Source: Pseudozyma flocculosa PF-1
Taxonomy: Eukaryota; Basidiomycota; Ustilaginomycetes; Ustilaginales; Ustilaginaceae
Reading direction: 5' to 3'
NCBI RefSeq assembly: GCF_000417875.1
Contig: NW_006920896.1
Span: forward strand, 3,278 to 33,295
Length of the DNA: 30,018 nt
The notes below the pieces were generated by a model. It saw only the letters and a list, made by a program, of their open reading frames with translations, was not told the origin of the DNA and ran no database searches. Numbering within the stretch: position 1 is the first letter of the stretch; each line of letters opens with the position of its first letter. The position numbers and the translations under genes are program-made. This document shows positions 19,272 through 27,277 of the stretch, in pieces.

Positions 19272-20345
19272 CTAGTAAGAGCCCGAGTGCTTGAAGGGGC
19301 GGTTCTCAAAGGGGAGCTGCTCGTGCTGGGTCGAGTGGCACTCGTCTGCGAGGTGGTTGATGTTGTGGATGGGCCAGATGCAGAGCCAGACAAAGACGGC
19401 GATGACGAGGGGCAGCACGTCGAGCACGAACAGGTACACCTCGTGCGTCACCAGCTCGCCCTGGTGTCCCTGGACGAATTCGACGACACGGAAGACGCTT
19501 CGGATCTGCGGGGTGGGGCGGGGCGGAGGATGGGGGATCAAGATGGCAGGGATGGGGTCAGCGGGAGGGATCTGGGCGACTGCGAAACGGCGCGACGGAC
19601 GCAGCGCCGGACAAACACTCACCATGACAAAGACGCTCGAGATGTAGGTGAGGACGATGAGGCTGCGGAGGCTGGTGCGCCACTGGATTTTTTCGCCGGT
19701 CGCCAGGTCCGAGACGCGGTACTTGTTGAGGCGGTAGGCGAGGACGGTGAAGGCGAGGATGTAGAGGCCGTAGACGCACGCCTGGCAGGTGACGCCGATG
19801 AGGAAGAGCTTGTTGCCGATGTCGACCGTCTTTTCCTGGGCCGTCATGCCGCCGCCGTACGACTGGATGAGGAAGGTGATGAGATCGCTGCAGACAAAGA
19901 GGCGGCCGGCGATGAGGGGCGGCATGAAGGAGAACCTGGACTTGACGTGCTTCTTCTTGATCGTATTTCCGCCCTTTTTCGTCGTCGACACGGCGGCGGC
20001 GGCGCACTCGGGGTCGGCGGCGAGGACGATGCGCTTGTAGAGCATGTAGTTGAACGCGATAAAGGCGCAGGGCGAGACGAGGACGAGCATCTGCGACACG
20101 GCGTAGATGGGGATGTTGAAGTCGCACGGGTCGACCTGGGTGCGCATGAAGAAGCCGGCGGCCGAGGCAAAGCAGCCGATGGGCAGCCAGAGCGACCAGC
20201 GCGCGCGCATCGTCGTCGCCCAGCGCCACACGAAGGCGAAGCCGAGCAGCGCGTAGACGATGCCCGCCACCATGTTGGCGATCTTGTTGGGCTTGTAGGC
20301 AATCGCCAGATAGAGGCAGTCCTCGGCCGGGTCGGCGGACGACAT
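19272..20345 (-). CDS. RTA1-like seven-helix membrane protein
   Basis: Exons complement(19272..19505, 19623..20345) give 318 aa; the 117-nt intron (GTGAGT...CAG) is in frame and joins SSVFVM to IRSVFRVVEF. Seven hydrophobic segments are visible, roughly residues 21-42, 53-70, 79-103, 142-166, 176-200, 223-241 and 267-289. Family marks are LVSPCAFIAFNYMLYKRIV, the helix-4 motif CSDLITFLIQSYGGG and IRSVFRVVEFVQG. The RTA1 family includes yeast Rta1 (aminocholesterol resistance) and Rsb1 (sphingoid-base release), so a role in lipid or toxic-compound tolerance at a membrane is plausible, but the substrate is unknown. It converges on the deacetylase and its upstream region lacks CGG(A/T)CCG, so I do not count it in the GlcNAc cluster. 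Confidence 0.88.
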   Translation of the reverse strand: MSSADPAEDCLYLAIAYKPNKIANMVAGIVYALLGFAFVWRWATTMRARWSLWLPIGCFASAAGFFMRTQVDPCDFNIPIYAVSQMLVLVSPCAFIAFNYMLYKRIVLAADPECAAAAVSTTKKGGNTIKKKHVKSRFSFMPPLIAGRLFVCSDLITFLIQSYGGGMTAQEKTVDIGNKLFLIGVTCQACVYGLYILAFTVLAYRLNKYRVSDLATGEKIQWRTSLRSLIVLTYISSVFVMVSVCPALRPSRRFAVAQIPPADPIPAILIPHPPPRPTPQIRSVFRVVEFVQGHQGELVTHEVYLFVLDVLPLVIAVFVWLCIWPIHNINHLADECHSTQHEQLPFENRPFKHSGSY

Positions 20346-22475
20346 GGTTGCTCGGGATGACTTGGGCGATCGGCGCCGGGCCGGTCAAGCGGGTGTCAAG
20401 GGAATAAAGAGCGCCGAAGGCGAGGGGAAAGAGACTCTGGGAACAAGGCCAAAGGCGAGGGCGTGCGTTTGGGGGGGCTGGGACCGGTGCGAAGGCGACG
20501 TCGGTCGTGGATAAGCAGGGCAGCAAAGATGTGCGGTTGGCGGCTGGCTGGTGTGCTGGTATCGGCTGCGGAAACCAAGTCGTGAGCCGGTTCGTCGTCG
20601 AGTCGTTGTTGGTATCTCGAGGGATGGAGGCGCACCTGAGTGGTCGTCGAGTACGAAAGGACGAGGGCGAGGGTTATATATCTTGTCGCCGCCGCCTGGG
20701 CAAGATTGTTGAAAGGATGACTGGCTGTGGCGCATCTTCTCTGGAGCACGACCCATGAGGCGCTGAATAGAGGTGGACCGAAAGCGCGCCGCCGAGTGAC
20801 TGGGAGCAGAGCACGCGAGAGAGGAGGCATAGGCCGAGGACGACGCCGGGCAGGCTTGGCATCGTCGACAGTCTCGGGCGTTGCCCCAGGCCTGGCCTGC
20901 CGGGCGCTACTGCCATGATCACAGAGCCCCTTAGCCGCCGTCGAGGTGCATGCTGGTGGAGGAAGGGCTGTGTTGTCTGACGTCTGCCCGAGGGCAGGTA
21001 CCATGCCATAGATGGATGCTGGGTGTGACTAGAGTGTTGTGGCTGGGACCCGACGCGTGAGAGGGGGCTTGCGGCGCCCGGAAGTTGGGGAGGAGGCGGG
21101 GCGCGAGGACGCTTGTCCCGCCGGTCGTCGGAGCCAAGAAAAGAAGCGCGCGGCAAACTTCCGACACCACCAGACTGCCCTCGGCATTCGCTGCGTCCCC
21201 CCGGGCCTCTGCTGGCCGACGACGACGATGACGAAGACCAGCCGACAGACAGGCAGAGAGACAGTACGTCGTCATCGACAGCGGATCGGTCGTAGGCCGC
21301 TGCCGCTGAGCGTCCTGGGCGCATCGACGCGCCGCCCTTGGTCGACCCGAGGGGCGATGCAACATGGCCGATCGGCGACTTCGTCTTCCTTGGCTTCCCC
21401 GCGCAACACTCGATGCTCCCCGCCTCCCTTGTTCGGCTGCGCCTCCCTCATTCGGATGGGCGCCAGGCGATGGCCACCGGAGACGTCAATGCCGCGTGAG
21501 GCGGACGCACGCCCCCTACAACGCCCCAGCACGCAGTCGACGAGTGCAGCGCAGTGAGCATGGCGGCAAAAAGGCAAGTCTTGGTGTCCCCCCTCGGTCA
21601 CATCGCGGCTGCGTCTGACAGCATACCGTCGCAGCGGGCTGTGAGCGAGCGACGTCCTTCAACAGCCAAAGATGCAACGGCCAGGCTGACGGTGCTGCCA
21701 CTCACCTCAGCCTCACGGTGGGTCCAGGTGTGCAGCGAGAAGCGGGCACCGGTAGGACCGGGATTGACGCCGGCCCTCGAAAAAGGAAAAATAAAAAAAA
21801 AATTCGCCGTCGAAGCGAGCGTTCCAAGTTCCGACTGACAGCTCCGTCGGAACAGTGGGTGGGCCTGGCTGGCGAGGGGGAGAAGGACGTACGGGCGGTG
21901 CTCAGCTGCCACTCTTCCGGCGCCGGAAGAAGGCCTATGGTGCTTCGCCCCAGCCCCACACTCGATTGATGCGAGAAGGCGTCGGAACTGCCGCGTGGCA
22001 ACCGGCCAGGCCCGTGCGAACCAACCGACGCATCACCACCCATGCCCGCTCCCTCATCACATCATCTCGTCGGCCTACCATAGCCACACACGGGCAGGCG
22101 CTGCGCTTGGAAGCTGCTCCCCTGGGGTGGACGTGGTGCGATGCATTCATTTCGACCGGTAGACGCGACGCCGCGTCGCCGACACAGCTCAGCACATGGT
22201 TGTCTCCCCCGCCTGTGCCATCCCACAAGGCTGCCGCGTGTATTGCGCCCCTGAGCTGCCATCCCCGGTGCTTCCGATTCCACCCTGAGACACACCATGT
22301 TGTCCCCCGATTAATCACTTTTTTCCCTCTCGTCGAGACTCCGTCTTGAACCGAGACGCAAAGAAAAAGACGGGTTGTCCAGTGTGGCCAGCGGGCGGTG
22401 GCGCGTGCGGGTGCGGGTACAGGTGCGGGTGCGGGTGCGGGTGCGGGTGTATGACGGCGGCCAAGGCTCTTCGGC
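20346..22475. other. 2.1 kb gene-empty intergenic region
   Basis: I could support no gene here in any frame. The left part should be the RTA1-like promoter: a TATATA element at about 20674-20680 reads toward that gene on the minus strand, roughly 330 nt before its ATG, which would imply a long 5' leader. An A-rich tract with ten consecutive A lies at 21780-21802. A perfect 18-bp palindrome, TCTTCCGGCGCCGGAAGA, lies at 21913-21930. A hexamer repeat lies near the right end. A non-coding RNA or a multi-exon small gene cannot be excluded. Confidence 0.4.
22405..22446 (+). repeat. Hexamer microsatellite (GTGCGG)7
   Basis: Seven tandem 6-nt units, the third altered to GTACAG, end 29 nt beyond the stop codon of the downstream minus-strand transcription factor. 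It would therefore be transcribed in that gene's 3' UTR as CCGCAC repeats. Confidence 0.85.
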
Positions 22476-25400
22476 TCAGCGCATCGTTCGGCCCATGTCA
22501 TGATGGTGCTGGAAGTCGCCGCCGCCGCCGCTGCGGTGGTGGATCATGCCGAAACCGTCGTGCGACGGCGCAGCGTGGGTCGCCGAAGATGGGGGCGCCA
22601 TGGCCGGGGCCGCACCCGTGGCCGACGAGGGAAAGAGATCCTCGAACAGCGAGTCGAGACCCGGAGGCACGTCGTGCAGGCTCGACGCGATGTCGGCGGG
22701 CAGCATCGAGGCGCCGCCCTGGCCAAAGGCCCACTCCTGGAACTCGTACTGATCTGTCGGATCCGGTTGCCAGTAGCCCGACGACGGCGTCCTGTCCGAC
22801 ATCGGCGCGGCGGCCAGTGGCGTCGTGAGCCAGCCGGGGCCGAGCGGCGACGTCCACGTCGCGCCATCAACGCCGATGTTGCCGTTGCCGCCGCCACCAG
22901 CGCCGGTGCCCTCGATCGGCATCTGGAACGCGAACCCCGAGTGACCCGATCCCCCGACGACGGCTTCGTCGCGAGCGCGGTTGACACGCCAGGCGTCGGC
23001 CGGCGCAGCAAACGTGGCGGCAGAGGCCGCATGCGCCGCTGCCGACGACGACGAGGCCGGCAAGGTGTCCGACGTGGGCGACGACACCGATGGCGTCGCA
23101 CCGGGTGCAGGCCCTGCACCCGCGGCGCCAGCGAGGCCGGCACGGGCCGCGCTGCGACGACCGCGGGCGCTGTCCGAGGCCGCCGCGATCGCCTCTGTCG
23201 CCTCTATGTCGGGTCGCCCTGGGTCGTCCTCGACCAGTCTCGCCGGGGCCCAGCGATGGATGGTGGCGGCCAGGCGCCACTTTTCCATCAGGCCCGTCAT
23301 CTGCCGCACGTATTCGGCCGCCGTTTGGGAGATGCTCATCGTCTCGAGATGGCCGCCGCCACCGCCACCACCGTCGCCATCGCTTCGCTCGGCCTCTGCG
23401 GCACGCAAGCCGAGCTTGGCGCCGCTCGCCGATGCTCGCGAGAAGACGAGGTGATTGCTGTCGGACTCGTAGAGACGGCGGTGGGCCTGGGCCATGAGGA
23501 TGATCTGCTGGTCCGACTCGTCGTAGGGCCTGCCGTAGATCTGCAGCGCGCAGGCGATGCCTTCGATAAACGCCTTGCAGGCGTCGACGATAAAGGCGGC
23601 CGTGAGGCAGGCCGGCGCGCCCGTTGCCTCGACGGCGCCCTCGCTGGGTACACCGGCGAATCGAAACGGCTGGACGGCCGTCAGCGGGCGGTCGAACAGG
23701 ACAAACGACGACACGGCCATGCTGGCCAGCTGCGTGTGCTGCGCGCCAACCTTGTAGAGGGGTTCGCGCAGCTCGGGGCTCGAAATGAGCGCGCGCATCA
23801 ACGACTTTGGCGAGAACGCGTGGCTCAGCTGGCCCGAGTACAGCGCCAGGTTGCCCAAAAGGCCCAGCCTCGAGTAGAGCGAGGTCGACTCGATCTGGCA
23901 CCACGCCTCGACGAGCAGGCCGACGCCGTTGCGCACAAAGACCGCCATCGCGGTCCGCTGGGCGTCATGGTCGGCCTTGCGCCGCTCGTAGGCCTCGAGG
24001 ACCACATCGACGATGCGCTGCCGCATCGCCGCCTTGCGCCTCTGCGGCGACGTACTTGTCCGGTCGCGCTGTTTCGGGTTGTGATCGTGGTGGTGCTCAT
24101 GGTCGTTGGCATGGTCGGCGTCGACCCAGTCGCGACCGGCGCGGTCGCCGCCGCTCGAAGACCGGTCGGGTTCGACGCCAGCTCGGTTTTCGTTGTAGTG
24201 GTGGATGACCGTCTCGATGGACGACAGGGCCGCATGGAAGCTGGCCATGCCGCGCATGCGGAAGGCTAGCAGCGTGCGGCCGGCGGAGCGTTCGAGCTCC
24301 TCGGTGGCTGCGGCCGACGCTCTGTCGTCGGCACCAGGCGCCGATGGGTCGCGCTGCGGTTTCGGAACGATCTCGTCGCCGACCGAGTCCCTCCGGACAA
24401 GCAGTTGGGCGCTTCGCGAGAGGCCCTCGAGGTCCGTCAGGGGTCGGATGAGGGGCCTGATCAGCGCGTAGTGGCCCTCCCACAGGCGCAGGCTGATCCA
24501 GAGCGACGCGGACGCGGCGAGGCGCTCGACCTGGCGCTGCTGCTCGGGGGTGCGCGCGGACAGGTCGAGGAGCGCGGCCACCCGGTGCGGGGCCTCGTCG
24601 ATGCCAACGTCGCGGCAGATGTTGAGGGCGGCGGCGACAAGGTTCTGGCCGGCCAGGTCGCGCCCGCGGAGGGCCTGATCCTGGATCGAGGGACCGGCGG
24701 CGGCGGTCCCAACCAGGGCGGGCTCGTGCGCCACGAGCAGCTCGAGGGCCACGGCGGTGTGGAAGCTGCGCGGCGTCGAGACGAGCACCTGGGAGCCGAG
24801 GCGGTCGACGGCGCCCGAAAGCTGGCGAGGCAGCGGGCCGGAGAGGGGCTCGCGGTGGCGCACGGCGAGGAGGGCGAGCGTGACGAGGAGGAGCGATGAA
24901 GACTTGGTCGGATGCTGGCGGTGCTCGACGAAGGCGGTGCCGAGCAGGGGCATGTGCGGGTGCCAGCAGAGGTAGGGCTCGAGGTGCGGCTCGAGCGAGA
25001 GGCACGTCTGCTCGTCGAGCGTGTCGACGATGTCGATGACGCCCAGGCTCGGCGCCGGCGACGCGATCCGCTCGAGGAGGTGGGCGAGAAAGGCGTCCTG
25101 GGTCGAGGCGTAGCCCAGCAACACCGAAAACGGGCTCCATACCGACTTGCGCCCACCGTCGTGGTCCTCGTCGGCGGAAGCAGCGGTCGCAGCGGTCGCA
25201 GGCCAAGGGTCAAGGCTGCGGCGCCCATCGCCGTGGTGCAGGTGTGGCGCCCGCAACGACGGTCGTCGATCTGCCGTCGGCGGCCCGCGATCCGCCCGAC
25301 CGTCGTCGTCCGGTCCGTCGCCGTACGGCGCGTGCGAGTCGGATGGATGGCGGTGGCCGTCCGGGTCGGCGGAAGAGGGGCGACGAGGTGGTCCAAAAAA

Positions 25401-26132
25401 GAGGAGGTCGCGAGCGGTGGTGCCTGCGGCGGCCGACACGGCAGCGGGCGACGTGGGGATCGAATCCGCCGCGTCGGCGGCCATCGACGGCGAGCGCAGG
25501 AGCGAGGCGAGCGTGGTGGCATGCGACGAGGCAGGCTGGTCGCGCAGCACGCTGCTATTGCTCCGGCTCCTCCGACTCCGGATCGGGCCCGCGCCGCCGT
25601 CGTTACGGCCTGCTCCGGCTTCGAGGCCGTGGGGGGTGGAATGGCTGCTGGATCTGCAGGCCGGGTTGCCCGGGCTCGACGGCCGGGAGCGTTTGGCTGG
25701 GCGTGCATCGGCGGCGGCGGCCAGCGTGTCGAGGTCCGACGTGGGTGGTGGCGGTGGTAAGCGCGGGGTACGCTTGCGGTCGCCGTCCCAGACGACGCAG
25801 TCAATCTGGAGCACACTGCACCGGTGGCATCGCTGGTGGTCGGGCACCGGCTGCCGCGACGAGGGGACGTGGAGATTGGGCAGCTCGCACCTTGCCTTTT
25901 TCGAGCGGCACTCGAGGCAGCTGCGCTTGGCGTTGGTCCGACGCGGCCGCTGCGGCGCAAGACCCGTCGCCGTCGCCGGAGTCGTCGCCATCGCTGTCGA
26001 TGCGGCCGTCGCTGCCGCTGAAGTCGACGCGTTGGCGGGAGAGCCGACCGAGTTCGAAGACGACGACAAAGGGGAGGGCGTAGAGGTCACGGTCGCGCCA
26101 TTGGCCCCGACGGGCTGCGAGGGCGGACGCAT
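22476..26132 (-). CDS. Large Zn2Cys6 fungal transcription factor
   Basis: Single exon, 1218 aa, from the ATG at 26132. After a Ser/Thr/Ala-rich leader comes a basic stretch and a zinc cluster with C72, C75, C82, C102, C105 and C112. The first and last spacings are normal (x2, x6), but the loop between the third and fourth cysteines is 19 residues, longer than usual. A KR-rich segment follows (119-150), then a disordered region to about 320. A long helical fungal transcription-factor domain begins at about KSVWSPFSVLLGYASTQDAF and continues to about residue 980. It includes a His/Asp-rich patch (NDHEHHHDHN). The C-terminus is low-complexity, with possible activation segments. No target can be read from sequence; a relation to Aro80-type regulators is only a guess. 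Absence of introns in 3.7 kb is notable beside the multi-exon neighbours. Confidence 0.85.
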   Translation of the reverse strand: MRPPSQPVGANGATVTSTPSPLSSSSNSVGSPANASTSAAATAASTAMATTPATATGLAPQRPRRTNAKRSCLECRSKKARCELPNLHVPSSRQPVPDHQRCHRCSVLQIDCVVWDGDRKRTPRLPPPPPTSDLDTLAAAADARPAKRSRPSSPGNPACRSSSHSTPHGLEAGAGRNDGGAGPIRSRRSRSNSSVLRDQPASSHATTLASLLRSPSMAADAADSIPTSPAAVSAAAGTTARDLLFFGPPRRPSSADPDGHRHPSDSHAPYGDGPDDDGRADRGPPTADRRPSLRAPHLHHGDGRRSLDPWPATAATAASADEDHDGGRKSVWSPFSVLLGYASTQDAFLAHLLERIASPAPSLGVIDIVDTLDEQTCLSLEPHLEPYLCWHPHMPLLGTAFVEHRQHPTKSSSLLLVTLALLAVRHREPLSGPLPRQLSGAVDRLGSQVLVSTPRSFHTAVALELLVAHEPALVGTAAAGPSIQDQALRGRDLAGQNLVAAALNICRDVGIDEAPHRVAALLDLSARTPEQQRQVERLAASASLWISLRLWEGHYALIRPLIRPLTDLEGLSRSAQLLVRRDSVGDEIVPKPQRDPSAPGADDRASAAATEELERSAGRTLLAFRMRGMASFHAALSSIETVIHHYNENRAGVEPDRSSSGGDRAGRDWVDADHANDHEHHHDHNPKQRDRTSTSPQRRKAAMRQRIVDVVLEAYERRKADHDAQRTAMAVFVRNGVGLLVEAWCQIESTSLYSRLGLLGNLALYSGQLSHAFSPKSLMRALISSPELREPLYKVGAQHTQLASMAVSSFVLFDRPLTAVQPFRFAGVPSEGAVEATGAPACLTAAFIVDACKAFIEGIACALQIYGRPYDESDQQIILMAQAHRRLYESDSNHLVFSRASASGAKLGLRAAEAERSDGDGGGGGGGHLETMSISQTAAEYVRQMTGLMEKWRLAATIHRWAPARLVEDDPGRPDIEATEAIAAASDSARGRRSAARAGLAGAAGAGPAPGATPSVSSPTSDTLPASSSSAAAHAASAATFAAPADAWRVNRARDEAVVGGSGHSGFAFQMPIEGTGAGGGGNGNIGVDGATWTSPLGPGWLTTPLAAAPMSDRTPSSGYWQPDPTDQYEFQEWAFGQGGASMLPADIASSLHDVPPGLDSLFEDLFPSSATGAAPAMAPPSSATHAAPSHDGFGMIHHRSGGGGDFQHHHDMGRTMR

Positions 26133-27277
26133 TGTCCGCGGATCGGGCCGGCCCGGCAGGCGGGGCAGTGTCGTCGTGACGTGCCTGTGCGCGGAGAGGA
26201 CCCTCGGTCCGCTGTCAGCGGACAGCGTGTAGTTCAGGATACAGGGGGCCGATGACGATCGAAAAGAAGATTAGAGAGAGGCAAGGATGAGGCAGCCAGT
26301 GCGCGGAAATGGGACGAGGGCCAGGTCCATGGACGGCCGCAGGCGGTGGTGGTGACGAAGGTGGTGGTGGTGCTCCGGACGGCCGCCCCTGCGGGCAGTG
26401 CGGTGTCGACTCAGAACCGGGGAGATGCTCGGCGGCGTGGCGAGGCGCAGCGAGCGAAGCGCCCTAGCAAGCAGGCAAGCAAGCACGCGAATGATGCGCG
26501 CTACCGACGGCCGAGCGAGCTGCCGAGCGAAGATGAGCGGCCGACCCTAGACGAACGAACGCACGAACGTGTGCAGCGCAGGGATCAAACGATCCGGGCA
26601 TCCGCAGCGCACCGCAGGCAAGGCAGGCCGGCGAGGGCGCAGCCAAACCTTCGGCCTAGGTATGCATCCAGCCCGAATAGCCGGCCGGCGCTTGCCGCCC
26701 CTGCCCTGCCCTGCCCTGGCCCGCCCTGCTTGCCTCGCTCGCCCCGCCTTGCCTGAGTCTGGCCTGCCCGCGCGACTTCGGAAGACGGCCGGTCGCGGGC
26801 TGTGCTTGGCCTGGCCTGGCCTGGCCTGGCCTTGGCCGGTTGGGGGGCCTGGCTTGGCTAACGCTTGGCCTGGCTCTGCCCACCGCCTTCGGCTTCCGCA
26901 ACCCGAAACAAGAACGCGGCGGCGGGCCGTTGCCGGGGGGCCGTGCCAGCTGGCCCCACCTGCCTCGGTGCACCGCCTTGCCTGCCTCGTGCCGGCATGC
27001 TCCACTTCGGCCCGCCGACCGCCTGGGCCCAAACCTGCCTGCCTGCCTGGCTTGACCACCTACCTACATATCATCGCCGCTCGCCCGCTACGCCCCCCGT
27101 CCCTCCGGACCCCTGCCCCACTCGACCCCTCCGTCAGACCCACAGTCTTTCTAGCCACTACCACTACTGCCGCCGCTACCGCTTGATACCCCCCCTGGCC
27201 GGCCATCGCAACCGACCCCGACCATCCGCTACTCGCCCCCGCCGAGCACGAGCCACGGCGCACCGCACCGCGCCGTC
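26133..27277. promoter_or_regulatory. Divergent promoter with pentamer repeats
   Basis: This 1145-nt region lies between the start codons of the large zinc-cluster factor (minus) and the MINDY-type gene (plus). One CGGTCCG lies at 26205-26211. Short repeats are frequent: GCAAG-type at about 26467-26484, GAAC-type near 26549-26570, (CTGCC)3 at 26701-26715 and (CTGGC)4 at 26811-26830. The 200 nt before 27278 are C-rich, like a promoter or 5' leader. No gene is supported. Confidence 0.5.
26701..26830. repeat. Degenerate CTGSC pentamer repeats
   Basis: (CTGCC)3 followed by CTGGC at 26701-26720 and (CTGGC)4 at 26811-26830, with related words between and after them. Unlike the left-edge island, this stretch keeps its CpG dinucleotides. 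Confidence 0.7.

Noticed and set aside
19287..20360. 357-codon plus-strand open frame over the RTA1-like gene
   Set aside because: Exactly antisense to a clear seven-helix protein; Asp/Glu/Gly-rich mirror composition.
22500..24269. 589-codon plus-strand frame over the large transcription factor
   Set aside because: Antisense shadow with Arg/Gly/Val-rich sequence and no domain.
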